A stretch of DNA of 64,000 bases from Heliomicrobium modesticaldum Ice1. Its GTDB lineage: Bacteria > Bacillota > Desulfitobacteriia > Heliobacteriales > Heliobacteriaceae. Every line of letters begins with the position of its first letter. The first letter of the stretch is position 1. Shown here piece by piece: positions 11,062 to 19,238 of the stretch. A program made the translations under genes and the position numbers. Where the stretch lies: the NCBI RefSeq assembly GCF_000019165.1, contig NC_010337.2:661501-725500 (forward strand). Direction: 5' to 3'. Under the pieces are notes generated by a model. That model was not told the origin of the DNA. It made no database searches and saw nothing but the letters and a program-made list of their open reading frames with translations.

Positions 11062-11093
11062 CAGGGCATTTCCCGCAAGGATTACCCTGTTTT
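11058..11093 (-). terminator. Terminator after the YvlD-like gene
   Basis: Nine-base arms AAAACAGGG (11058-11066) and CCCTGTTTT (11085-11093) pair on the minus strand, directly after the stop at 11101. The downstream arm and following bases are T-rich. Confidence 0.65.
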
Positions 11094-11100
11094 CCGGCAA

Positions 11101-11445
11101 TCATGTGTTCGAAAACTTCCAGCTCAGAAGTGTGCTGAACAGGGAAAGCAGCAGTGCGCCGAAAAAAGCGGCGCCAAAACCGGACACCTCGAAGCCTCGG
11201 ACAAGCCCGCTGACCATCCAGAGCATGAGCCCGTTGATGACCAACGTGAAGGTTCCCAGTGTGAGCAGGTTGATCGGCAAGGTCAGCACCAAGATGATCG
11301 GACGGATGACAGCATTGACAACCCCGAGAAGCAGCGCGGCAAACAAAGCGGGGACGATCCCGGCGACTTTAATCCCCGGAATGAACAGCGCCGCCAGAAC
11401 CAAGGCCAACGTATTGAAGAGCCATCGCAGGATCAGAGAATTCAT
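11101..11445 (-). CDS. YvlD-like four-helix membrane protein (phage holin 4 family)
   Basis: A 114-residue, very hydrophobic protein of the YvlD / phage-holin-4-2 family (Pfam PF04020). Four transmembrane helices can be drawn at about residues 5-25, 28-50, 55-78 and 88-108, with the conserved VVNAVIRPI and LPINLLTLGTF segments between them. Bacillus YvlD belongs to an envelope-stress operon; the biochemical role is unknown and a holin function is not implied. It starts ATG with GGGAGGG upstream. It follows uvrC by 56 bp in the same direction and is closed by a terminator. Confidence 0.85.
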   Translation of the reverse strand: MNSLILRWLFNTLALVLAALFIPGIKVAGIVPALFAALLLGVVNAVIRPIILVLTLPINLLTLGTFTLVINGLMLWMVSGLVRGFEVSGFGAAFFGALLLSLFSTLLSWKFSNT

Positions 11446-11501
11446 CTCATCGTTTCCCTCCCGACACAGTTGGGGCGCCGGCTGGGATACCGGCGCTGTG
11501 G

Positions 11502-13409
11502 TCAGACACTTTTTTCAGCATTCCCTGCTTGCCCGTTTTCCCTTAGCGGCTTCAGCGCTGACAGCACCTGTTCGGCCAGCGCCTCCGTCATACCCTCCAC
11601 AGCGGCCAGCTGGGCAACCGTAGCGGCAGCGATCGCCTTCACCGAGCCGAAGTGACGCAGGAGCGCCGTCCGGCGCTTCGGGCCGATCCCGGCGATGCCG
11701 TCCAGGGCGGAGGCCGTCTGCGCCCGAGTGCGCAGTTGCCGATGGTAGGTGATGGCGAAGCGGTGGGCCTCGTCGCGGATGCGCTGGATCAAATAGAGTG
11801 CCCGCGAGCCCCTTGGGAGGATGATCGGATCAGGGTTGCTTTCGTGGAAGAGCCACTCATTCTCTTTCGCCAGGCCATAGGTGGCGATATTGTCATAGCC
11901 GGTTCTGGCCATGGCCTCTCGAGCTGAGCTGAGTTGGCCCTTACCGCCGTCGACGATGACCAGGTCAGGCAGGGTGGCGAACTTGGCGCTCATCGGGTCG
12001 AGATGACCGGCGTCGACCTCCCGGGCCTCCTCGCGGGCCCGGTTGAAGCGCCGCGTGAGCACCTCCGCCATGGAGGCGAAGTCGTTGGGCCCCTCCACCG
12101 TCTTGATGCGAAAGCGACGGTAATCGCTCTTTTTCGGCGCGCCGCCCTCGAAGACGACCATGGAGGCCACTGATTCCTTGCCCATCGTGTTGGAAATGTC
12201 GAAGCACTCGATCCGCCAGGGAGGCTCATCGAGGCCGAGGTAGCGCTGCAGGTCGAGGACAGCCTCTTCCGTCATCGATTTCTTCCGCTGCTGCTCATTC
12301 TGCAGTTGCTCCAAGGTGAGCAGCGCATTTTTGGCGACCATCTCAACGAGCTTGAGCTTGTCGCCGCGCTTGGGCACGCGGAGTTCTACCCGTCCCTGCC
12401 GTTTTTCCCGCAAAAACCGGTTGATCAGTTCCTCCTCCTCGGCCGATTCGAGCGGTTCCTGGAGCAGGATCTCCCGGGGCACGAAATCGCTGCGGCTGTA
12501 ATACTGCTTGACGAAGGCGGTGATCACCTCGGAGCGGTCCATCTCGTCGGTGCCTTCGAGGATGTAGTGTTCCCGGCCGAGCAGTTTGCCGCCGCGGATG
12601 AAAAAGATCTGGACACAGACCTGGTTGAAGCCGCGGGCCATGGCGATCACATCCTGATCGGCCAGATCGGTGGAAAAAACCTTCTGCTTCTCCATCACCT
12701 GATCCAGCGCCCGGATGCGATTGCGCAGCGTCGCCGCCCGCTCGAACTCAAGGTTCTCGGCGGCTTCTTCCATCTCCCCTTGAAGGCGCTTGCGCAGTTC
12801 CTCTTCTTTCCCTTCGAGAAAGGCGACGATGCTGCCGATGAGGGCCATGTACTCCCGGCGAGGGACGCGGCCGGCGCAAGGGGCCAAGCAGCGGCCGATG
12901 TGGTGGTTGAGGCAGGGCCGCTGGCGCCGATCCGGCTCGCGGCGGGAACAGGTCCGGAGGGGAAAAAGGGTGCGCAGCAGTTCCACCGTCTCCCGGACGG
13001 CCCCGGCCGAGGTGTAGGGACCGAAGTACTTGGCGCCGTCCTTCTCCAGCCGCCGCGTGATCAAGAGCCGGGGATAGGTCTCCTGCAAGGTCACCTTCAG
13101 ATACGGGTAGGTTTTGTCATCGCGCAGCATAATGTTGTAGCGCGGTTTATGTTCCTTGATCAGGTTGCACTCCAGGATCAGCGCTTCCAGCTCCGAGTCG
13201 GTGACAATCGTCTCCAGGTCGCAGATACGCGCCACCAGGGCCTGGGTCTTCGCATTCAGGTTGCGCGACGATTGGAAGTAGGAGCGCACCCGGTTTTTCA
13301 GGTTGATCGCCTTGCCCACATAGATCACCTGGCCGGCCTCGTCCTTATACAGGTAAACGCCGGGCTTCTCGGGCAGGCTTTTCAGCTTTTCCTGCAAAGC
13401 GATATGCAA
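11502..13409 (-). CDS. uvrC: Excinuclease ABC subunit C
   Basis: Makes the two incisions around damaged DNA after UvrB loading in nucleotide excision repair. The 635-residue protein begins with the GIY-YIG nuclease (PGVYLYKD, VIYVGKA, residues about 15-35). A UVR motif lies at about 205-240, the RNase H-like second nuclease in the middle, and a helix-hairpin-helix pair at the C-terminus (LDGIAGIGPKRRTALL). The start is TTG at 13409 with GAGGTGA 7 bases upstream. uvrA and uvrB lie 2-8 kb away on the same strand but as separate units. Confidence 0.96.
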   Translation of the reverse strand: MHIALQEKLKSLPEKPGVYLYKDEAGQVIYVGKAINLKNRVRSYFQSSRNLNAKTQALVARICDLETIVTDSELEALILECNLIKEHKPRYNIMLRDDKTYPYLKVTLQETYPRLLITRRLEKDGAKYFGPYTSAGAVRETVELLRTLFPLRTCSRREPDRRQRPCLNHHIGRCLAPCAGRVPRREYMALIGSIVAFLEGKEEELRKRLQGEMEEAAENLEFERAATLRNRIRALDQVMEKQKVFSTDLADQDVIAMARGFNQVCVQIFFIRGGKLLGREHYILEGTDEMDRSEVITAFVKQYYSRSDFVPREILLQEPLESAEEEELINRFLREKRQGRVELRVPKRGDKLKLVEMVAKNALLTLEQLQNEQQRKKSMTEEAVLDLQRYLGLDEPPWRIECFDISNTMGKESVASMVVFEGGAPKKSDYRRFRIKTVEGPNDFASMAEVLTRRFNRAREEAREVDAGHLDPMSAKFATLPDLVIVDGGKGQLSSAREAMARTGYDNIATYGLAKENEWLFHESNPDPIILPRGSRALYLIQRIRDEAHRFAITYHRQLRTRAQTASALDGIAGIGPKRRTALLRHFGSVKAIAAATVAQLAAVEGMTEALAEQVLSALKPLRENGQAGNAEKSV

Positions 13410-13522
13410 GGAGAGTTCACCTCAAGCGTATGATAACACACTTCAGGGGAAGCACAAATTTCCGTCATACCTGTTTCTTCATTATATTTTTTACAATGGT
13501 CGTCCTGCAAGCAAGAAGGATC

Positions 13523-13552
13523 TTGACATACCGTTCACGAATATGGCAAATA
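13523..13552 (+). promoter_or_regulatory. Candidate pgi promoter
   Basis: A perfect -35 TTGACA lies at 13523-13528. The best -10 at 17-18 bp spacing (GCAAAT or CAAATA) is weak, so the exact -10 is uncertain. It sits about 60 bp before the pgi start in an AT-richer gap. Confidence 0.4.
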
Positions 13553-13586
13553 CTTCTATTATTCACCAAACGAAGGGGGTTTTTCC

Positions 13587-14930
13587 TTGTCTTCTCTCCG
13601 ACTGGACCTCGCCTACGCCACCGTCGAATCGGCCATCAGCACCATGGAGGATCCCATTCGCCAGGCCCATGACCTGCTGCATAACAGGACCGGCGCCGGT
13701 AGCGAATTCACCGGCTGGCTGCAACTGCCAAAAACCTATGACCGCGCCGAGTTCGCGCGCATCATCGACGCTGCCGACCGTATCAGAGCCTCTTCCGATG
13801 TGCTGCTCGTCATCGGCATCGGCGGTTCCTACCTGGGCGCCCGGGCGGCCATCGACATGCTCAGCCACAGCTTCCACAACCAGCTTCCCCGCTCGCGCCG
13901 ACCCGGCTGCGCCGTCCTCTTCGCCGGTCACAACATCAGTTCCGCCTACCTGAGCGACCTCTTCGACATCCTCGACGGCAAGGATGTCTCCGTCAACGTC
14001 ATCTCCAAGTCGGGCACGACGACCGAACCGGCCATCGCCTTTCGCCTGATCCGCCGGTGGATGGAAAAAAAGTACAGCCCCGACGAGGTTCGCCGGCGCA
14101 TCTTCGCCACCACCGACCGGGCCAAAGGCGCCCTTAAACGCCTCGCCGATGAACAGGGCTATGAGACCTTCGTCGTTCCCGACGATGTAGGGGGGCGCTT
14201 CTCCGTCCTCACCACCGTGGGCCTGCTGCCCATCGCCGCCGCCGGCATCGACATCACCGCCTTGTTGGCCGGCGCCCGCGACGCCATGGCCGAGTATGCC
14301 AATCCCTCACTGGCGACCAACGCCTGCTACCGCTACGCCGCCGCCCGCAACCTCCTCTACCGACAGGGAAAACAGGTGGAACTCTTCGTCGCCTATGAGC
14401 CGTCGCTCCAGCACCTGGCCGAATGGTGGAAACAACTCTACGGCGAGAGCGAAGGCAAAGAAGGCAAGGGCATCTTCCCGGCATCGGTTCTCTTTTCGAC
14501 AGACCTGCATTCGATGGGGCAATACATTCAAGAGGGCCAGCGCATGCTGATGGAGACAGTCGTCCGCTTTGACAAGCCCCGGCGGGAATTGACCATCCCC
14601 CCGGCGGAAGACGACAGCGACGGCCTCAACTTCCTCGCCGGCAAGACCGTCGATTTTGTCAACCAGAAGGCCTTCGCCGGCACCCTGCTCGCCCATGTGG
14701 ACGGCCAAGTCCCCAACATGATCATCTCCGTCCCGGAACAGAACGCCTACCACTTGGGCCAGCTCTTCTACTTCTTTGAAAAAGCCTGCGGCGTCAGCGG
14801 CTACCTGCTCGGCGTCAACCCCTTCGACCAGCCGGGCGTCGAGTCCTACAAGCGCAACATGTTCGCCTTGCTCGGCAAGCCCGGCTTCGAGAAGGAAAAA
14901 GCCGCCTTGGAGGCGCGTTTGCCCCGGTAG
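13587..14930 (+). CDS. pgi: Glucose-6-phosphate isomerase
   Basis: Interconverts glucose-6-phosphate and fructose-6-phosphate in the cytoplasm, joining alpha-glucan breakdown to glycolysis. The 447-residue product is the short Firmicute-type form. Motifs seen are [11 protein letters not shown], the sugar-phosphate-binding SKSGTTTEP, and the C-terminal [12 protein letters not shown]. The start is TTG at 13587 with GAAGGGGG upstream. It lies alone between uvrC and a decayed gene and is not in an operon with gap/pgk. Confidence 0.96.
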   Translation: MSSLRLDLAYATVESAISTMEDPIRQAHDLLHNRTGAGSEFTGWLQLPKTYDRAEFARIIDAADRIRASSDVLLVIGIGGSYLGARAAIDMLSHSFHNQLPRSRRPGCAVLFAGHNISSAYLSDLFDILDGKDVSVNVISKSGTTTEPAIAFRLIRRWMEKKYSPDEVRRRIFATTDRAKGALKRLADEQGYETFVVPDDVGGRFSVLTTVGLLPIAAAGIDITALLAGARDAMAEYANPSLATNACYRYAAARNLLYRQGKQVELFVAYEPSLQHLAEWWKQLYGESEGKEGKGIFPASVLFSTDLHSMGQYIQEGQRMLMETVVRFDKPRRELTIPPAEDDSDGLNFLAGKTVDFVNQKAFAGTLLAHVDGQVPNMIISVPEQNAYHLGQLFYFFEKACGVSGYLLGVNPFDQPGVESYKRNMFALLGKPGFEKEKAALEARLPR

Positions 14931-14936
14931 CGGTTG

Positions 14937-15175
14937 CAAGCCGTTCCGATAAGAGCGACGGCCACCGCTGCCATCGGCGCCGTCGTCATCTTCGACGCCA
15001 TGGCCATCGGCCGCTCTGCCGGCGAGCACGCGAGAACGAGCAACTGGCTCCTCGTCTTTTCGCAGATCCGCCGCGGCAAAAAGGTCCCTTGGCAAGAGCG
15101 GCCCGGCCATTCTCCTCCGGAGGTCTCACCGGCGCCGTCTTGGGGCTGCTCGTCGCTTGGGCCTTCGGCCGATGA
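14937..15175 (+). pseudogene. Decayed DUF212 (YuiD-like, divergent PAP2) gene
   Basis: Starting right after pgi, one frame encodes AAIGAVVIFDAMAIGRSAGE followed by an HARTSNWLL stretch and, further on, GHSPPEV. The family's second half normally reads like a MYD-x-x-GVRRxAG motif, a conserved Ala/Asn helix, and LGHTPxEVLAGALLG. Here one base is missing after GHSPPEV: the C-terminal piece TGAVLGLLVAWAFGR then stop appears in the next frame, ending at 15175. The N-terminal half with its membrane helices is absent. I read this as a 5'-truncated, frameshifted remnant. It could be a sequencing indel in part, but the missing 5' half argues for real decay. Confidence 0.55.
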
Positions 15176-15231
15176 TGGTCAGCCTGCGCTATTTGTGAAA
15201 GAAATATCTACCAAGTTCCGAGCGACTGCCT

Positions 15232-15237
15232 TATAAT
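15232..15237 (+). promoter_or_regulatory. -10 element upstream of the 92-residue protein
   Basis: A perfect TATAAT lies 48 bp before the next start codon. The matching -35 (TACCAA at 15209-15214) is poor. Confidence 0.35.
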
Positions 15238-15284
15238 AGAAGATGACAGGTAAGAGGAAGCGCTCCGGAACGAGGTGAGTCCTC

Positions 15285-15563
15285 ATGGATCGGTTGACAG
15301 AGATCTTTCTGGCCCTCCGCTCGGCCTTCACGGAACCGCTGGAGGAGAAGATCCGCTTTGAATCGTTACATGTTGAACTGACATCGGCCGAGTTCTTTTA
15401 CCTGGCCATCACCGCCTACTTCATCGGCGGCATGGTCATCGGCTATCTCTGGGCAAAAAGCAAGTACGCGCCGAGCCGACAGACCTCCTCAACAGATGGG
15501 GCGAAACCATCTTATCTGGACTCCGGCGAAAACCCCTCCGATGGCAATCGCATAGATGAATAA
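15285..15563 (+). CDS. Small single-pass membrane protein, unknown function
   Basis: A 92-residue protein I do not recognise. It has an acidic/amphipathic N-terminus, one transmembrane helix at about residues 38-56 (YLAITAYFIGGMVIGYLWA), then a polar tail rich in Ser, Asp and Asn. ATG at 15285 follows GAGGTGAG. A strong terminator follows, so it is a single-gene unit. Confidence 0.7.
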   Translation: MDRLTEIFLALRSAFTEPLEEKIRFESLHVELTSAEFFYLAITAYFIGGMVIGYLWAKSKYAPSRQTSSTDGAKPSYLDSGENPSDGNRIDE

Positions 15564-15571
15564 GCGTAAAA

Positions 15572-15598
15572 GCGAAAGCGGTGGTAAGCCGCTTTCGC
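15572..15598 (+). terminator. Bidirectional terminator between two convergent genes
   Basis: Ten-base arms GCGAAAGCGG (15572-15581) and CCGCTTTCGC (15589-15598), 7-base loop, followed by CTCCTTTT. It can also stop uvrA transcripts from the other side. Confidence 0.8.
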
Positions 15599-15636
15599 CT
15601 CCTTTTACGAGCGCGATTTGTCAGATAAGCCGTGAT

Positions 15637-18474
15637 TTATAGCGCGCTCCCCGGCTTCCGCTGCAAAACCTTTTTCAAAAACCGCCCCGTATGGGAGGCG
15701 GCGACCTGCGTGATCTCCTCGGGTGTCCCGGCGGCCACGACAGTGCCGCCGCCGTCTCCGCCTTCGGGGCCCAGGTCGACGATGTAGTCGGCCGTCTTGA
15801 TCACATCCAGGTTGTGCTCGATGACGAGCACCGTGTCACCGGCGTCGACAAGCCGCTGCAACACGCCGAGCAGCCGGTCAATGTCGGCGATGTGCAGGCC
15901 CGTCGTCGGCTCGTCGAGGATGTAGAAGGTCTTGCCGTTGGAACGGCGCGACAGCTCCGTCGCCAACTTGACCCGCTGGGCCTCGCCGCCGGAGAGGGTC
16001 GTCGCCGGCTGGCCGAGGCGGATATAGCCGAGCCCCACGTCTTGGAGCGTCTGCAGCTTGCGGGCGACCTTGGGGATGTTTCGGAAAAACGCTAATGACT
16101 CGTCGACAGTCATGTCGAGGACGTCGGCGATGGAGCAGCCCTTGTAGCGGACCTCCAACGTCTCCCGGTTGTAGCGCTTGCCCTTGCAGACCTCGCAGGG
16201 TACGTAGACATCGGGCAAAAAGTGCATCTCGATCTTGATGATGCCGTCACCCTTGCAGGCCTCGCAGCGGCCGCCGCGCACGTTAAAGGAGAAGCGGCCC
16301 GGGCGGTAGCCGCGCATTTTCGACTCCGCTGTCTGCGAGAACAGGTCCCGGATGGCGTCGAAGACGCCGGTGTACGTGGCCGGGTTGGAGCGGGGCGTTC
16401 GGCCGATGGGCGACTGGTCGATGTCGATCACCTTGTCCAGGTGCTCCAAGCCCCGGATCGCCCGGTGCGCCCCCGGTTTGCTCCGGGCGCCGTTCAGTTG
16501 CGACGCCAGGGCCTTGTGCAGGATCTCATTGACGAGGGTCGACTTGCCTGAGCCGGAGACGCCGGTCACACAGATGAAGACCCCCAAGGGAAAAGAGACA
16601 TCGATCTCCTTCAGGTTGTTCTCACAGGCGCCGAGCACCTCGATCCACTTGCCGTTCGGTTCGCGGCGCTTTTCCGGCACCGGGATGAACTTGCGCCCCG
16701 ACAGGTACTGGCCAGTCAGGGAGCGGGGCTCCTCCATGATCACCGACAGCGGCCCCTCGGCGATGATCTGACCGCCATGGGCGCCGGCGCCGGGGCCGAT
16801 ATCGATGATGTGGTCAGCTGCCAGCATGGTGTCCTCGTCATGCTCGACGACGATCAGCGTATTGCCCAGATCGCGGAGCCGCTGCAACGTGGCCAGCAAC
16901 CGCTCGTTGTCGCGCTGGTGCAGGCCGATGGAGGGCTCGTCCAGGATGTAAAGGACGCCCATCAGGCCCGAACCGATCTGGGTGGCCAGGCGGATGCGCT
17001 GGGCCTCGCCGCCGGAGAGGCTGCCGGCCGGGCGGGCCAGCGTCAGGTAGGTCAGTCCCACGTTGACGAGGAAGCCAAGGCGCTCGCGGATCTCTTTTAC
17101 GATCTGGCGGGCGATGATCATCTCCCGCTCACTCAGGTCCAAGTCGGTGAAGAAGCGCAGGGCAGCCGCGACGGACATCTCCGTCACCTCGTGGATATTC
17201 TTCCCGCCCACAAGCACAGCCAGGCTCTCCGGCTTCAGACGGGCGCCTTTGCAAGCCGGGCAGGGTTTCTGGGTCATGTACTCCTCGATCTCCTCGCGGG
17301 ACCAGTCGGACTGGGTCTCCTTGTAGCGCCGCTCCAGGTTGGTGACGACGCCTTCATAGGTCGTCTCGAAGCTGCGCCGCTCGCCGTCGTAGTTGGTGAA
17401 CTGAAGGCGGATCTTCTCCTTGCTCCCGCCGTAGAGGATCAGCTTCTGGATCTCCGGCGGGAGATCCTTGAAAGGCGTCTCGGTGGAAAAGCCGTGCAAC
17501 TCAGCCAGGGCCTTCAGCATCTGGGGGATGTAGGCCGAGTTCATCCGCGCCCAGGGGACGATCGCCCCTTCATCGATGCTCTTCGTCGGATCGGGCACGA
17601 CAAGGTCCGGGTCGACCTCCATCTGCACGCCCAGGCCGGTGCAGTGCGGGCAGGCGCCATAGGGGGCGTTGAAGGAGAAGATGCGCGGCTCGATCTCGCC
17701 GACGGAGATGCCGCAGTCGGCGCAGGCGAAGTTCTGGGAGAAGATGAATTCCTTTTCGCCCATGAAGTCGACGACGGCCAACCCCTCGGAGAGGTTCAGC
17801 GCCGTCTCCAGCGAATCAGCCAAGCGGGTGGCGATGTCGGCCTTGAGGATGATGCGATCGACGACGATCTCGATGGTGTGCTTCTTGTTCTTCTCCAGCT
17901 TCACCTCTTCAGTGGCGTCCATCACCTGGCCGTTGACGCGCATGCGCACATAGCCGTTTTTGCGGATATCTTCGATGACCTTGACGTGTTCGCCCTTTTT
18001 ACCGCGCACCAGCGGCGCCAGGATCTGCAGCCGCGTCCCCTCCGGATGGGCCAGGATCTGGTCCACCATCTGCTCTACCGTCTGCTGGCGGATCGGCCGG
18101 CCGCACTTGGGACAATGAGGCCGGCCTACCCGGGCGAAGAGCAGGCGCAGGTAGTCGTAGATCTCTGTCACCGTGCCGACGGTGGAACGGGGATTCTTCG
18201 AGGTCGTCTTCTGGTCGATGGAGATAGCCGGCGACAACCCTTCGATGTAGTCCACATCCGGCTTATCCATCTGGCCGAGAAACTGGCGGGCATAAGCCGA
18301 CAGGGATTCTACGTAGCGGCGCTGCCCCTCGGCATAGATCGTGTCAAAGGCGAGAGAGGACTTCCCCGAGCCGGAGAGGCCGGTGACGACGACCAACCGA
18401 TCCCGTGGGATGTCCACATCGATGTTTTTCAGGTTATGGGCGCGGGCCCCGCGGACCCGGATCTGATCCATCAT
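15637..18474 (-). CDS. uvrA: Excinuclease ABC subunit A
   Basis: Damage-recognition ATPase of nucleotide excision repair; it scans DNA as a dimer and hands damage to UvrB. The 945-residue protein has two ABC ATPase halves: Walker A GLSGSGKS at 33-40 and GVSGSGKS in the second half, with signatures LSGGEAQRI and LSGGEAQRV. Zinc-binding Cys motifs ([30 protein letters not shown]) are visible. The start is one of two adjacent ATGs (18474 or 18471). The upstream region has an extended -10 promoter and two tandem GC hairpins. Confidence 0.97.
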   Translation of the reverse strand: MMDQIRVRGARAHNLKNIDVDIPRDRLVVVTGLSGSGKSSLAFDTIYAEGQRRYVESLSAYARQFLGQMDKPDVDYIEGLSPAISIDQKTTSKNPRSTVGTVTEIYDYLRLLFARVGRPHCPKCGRPIRQQTVEQMVDQILAHPEGTRLQILAPLVRGKKGEHVKVIEDIRKNGYVRMRVNGQVMDATEEVKLEKNKKHTIEIVVDRIILKADIATRLADSLETALNLSEGLAVVDFMGEKEFIFSQNFACADCGISVGEIEPRIFSFNAPYGACPHCTGLGVQMEVDPDLVVPDPTKSIDEGAIVPWARMNSAYIPQMLKALAELHGFSTETPFKDLPPEIQKLILYGGSKEKIRLQFTNYDGERRSFETTYEGVVTNLERRYKETQSDWSREEIEEYMTQKPCPACKGARLKPESLAVLVGGKNIHEVTEMSVAAALRFFTDLDLSEREMIIARQIVKEIRERLGFLVNVGLTYLTLARPAGSLSGGEAQRIRLATQIGSGLMGVLYILDEPSIGLHQRDNERLLATLQRLRDLGNTLIVVEHDEDTMLAADHIIDIGPGAGAHGGQIIAEGPLSVIMEEPRSLTGQYLSGRKFIPVPEKRREPNGKWIEVLGACENNLKEIDVSFPLGVFICVTGVSGSGKSTLVNEILHKALASQLNGARSKPGAHRAIRGLEHLDKVIDIDQSPIGRTPRSNPATYTGVFDAIRDLFSQTAESKMRGYRPGRFSFNVRGGRCEACKGDGIIKIEMHFLPDVYVPCEVCKGKRYNRETLEVRYKGCSIADVLDMTVDESLAFFRNIPKVARKLQTLQDVGLGYIRLGQPATTLSGGEAQRVKLATELSRRSNGKTFYILDEPTTGLHIADIDRLLGVLQRLVDAGDTVLVIEHNLDVIKTADYIVDLGPEGGDGGGTVVAAGTPEEITQVAASHTGRFLKKVLQRKPGSAL

Positions 18475-18510
18475 AGCCTTCCGGCTTCCCCCTTCGGTTC
18501 CGTCAAAAAG

Positions 18511-18573
18511 TGCGATGGCGGGCGCCGGCCCGCTCTTCTTCTGCGATAGCGGGTGCCGGCCCGCTCTTTTTCA
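18511..18573. repeat. Two tandem 31-bp hairpin units in the uvrA leader
   Basis: Copies start at 18511 and 18542 and differ at few bases. Each contains a GCGGG...CCCGC hairpin followed on the plus strand by a T-rich run. They lie between the uvrA promoter and its start codon, so the uvrA transcript would carry both hairpins in its leader. Confidence 0.85.
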
Positions 18574-18582
18574 CTGTTTCTG

Positions 18583-18611
18583 ATTATAGCACAAAGGGGC
18601 GCCCTTGCCGA
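18583..18611 (-). promoter_or_regulatory. uvrA promoter
   Basis: Minus-strand extended -10 TGCTATAAT (perfect TATAAT at 18583-18588) with a 17-bp spacer to TCGGCA (18606-18611, 4 of 6 matches). No clear Gram-positive LexA box (CGAAC-N4-GTTCG) was seen nearby. Confidence 0.6.
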
Positions 18612-18752
18612 TGGATCGTCCTCCCCCTCTCCGACACTTTTCGGAACCGCTCAGAACCGTCCGGCCCCAGACAGACCTTTTTTCCCCGTCATTGTTACCT
18701 TCCATTTTCTCCCTGAATATATATACACAAACTGGAAGAAGGGGAGAGCGGC

Positions 18753-19082
18753 ATGCGCTGTAAGCCCAAACCGCCTTACGACGATGGGGACTGCGGTTTC
18801 CACACCCATGATTACCACTTCGAGTCGTGCCTGAGTGAAGGCCACCGGCACATGCTGAGCGGTCAGACAGAACCATCTGTCAACAAGCGAGACCACGCCC
18901 ACCGGTACGCCGGGGTCACCTCCTTCAACGACAACCATGTCCACTACTACTGCGGGTGCACCGGTCCCGCCATCTACCGGCCCGGTTGCGGCCACTACCA
19001 CTGCATGGAGGGAACCACCACCTGCGACGACGGTCACGTTCACCGCTACGAAGACAAGACCTGCAACAGGAGCAAACTGTGA
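18753..19082 (+). CDS. YmaF-like His/Cys-rich protein
   Basis: A 109-residue protein resembling the YmaF family (Pfam PF12788), of unknown function. It contains repeated HxH and GH pairs (FHTHDYHF, EGHRHML, DHAHRY, NHVHYYC, GHYHC, GHVHRY), each heading a short beta-like unit, plus six Cys. This pattern suggests metal binding, which is inference. There is no signal peptide or membrane helix. ATG at 18753 follows AAGGGGAGAG. It stands alone between uvrA and uvrB on the opposite strand and ends in a strong terminator. Confidence 0.8.
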   Translation: MRCKPKPPYDDGDCGFHTHDYHFESCLSEGHRHMLSGQTEPSVNKRDHAHRYAGVTSFNDNHVHYYCGCTGPAIYRPGCGHYHCMEGTTTCDDGHVHRYEDKTCNRSKL

Positions 19083-19095
19083 GTTTTGAGCCGGC

Positions 19096-19145
19096 AAAAA
19101 GCCCCATCCTCTCCGTTGAAGGGAGCAGATGGGGCAGCTTTTTCT
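19096..19145 (+). terminator. Terminator after the YmaF-like gene
   Basis: Arms GCCCCATC (19101-19108) and GATGGGGC (19128-19135) extended by AAAAA and CTTTTT, ending in a T run. A small further inverted repeat (TATGCTG/CAGCATA) lies near 19202-19218. Confidence 0.8.
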
Positions 19146-19238
19146 CTGTCATCGCCATGCTGGCGGGGACAAGGCATTCAGCCGAACAAGGCAAAAGGTG
19201 GTATGCTGCAGCAGCATAGCCTTATGATAGCCCTGCGA

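Noticed and set aside
10884-11078. N-terminal extension of the amylase into the tandem repeats
   Set aside because: The extra residues are just the translated 44-bp repeat, and the ATG at 10883 has a strong ribosome site.
16777-18549. 590-codon plus-strand frame opposite uvrA, and similar ones opposite uvrB and secA
   Set aside because: No recognisable domains, no ribosome sites, composition dictated by the codons of the real genes.
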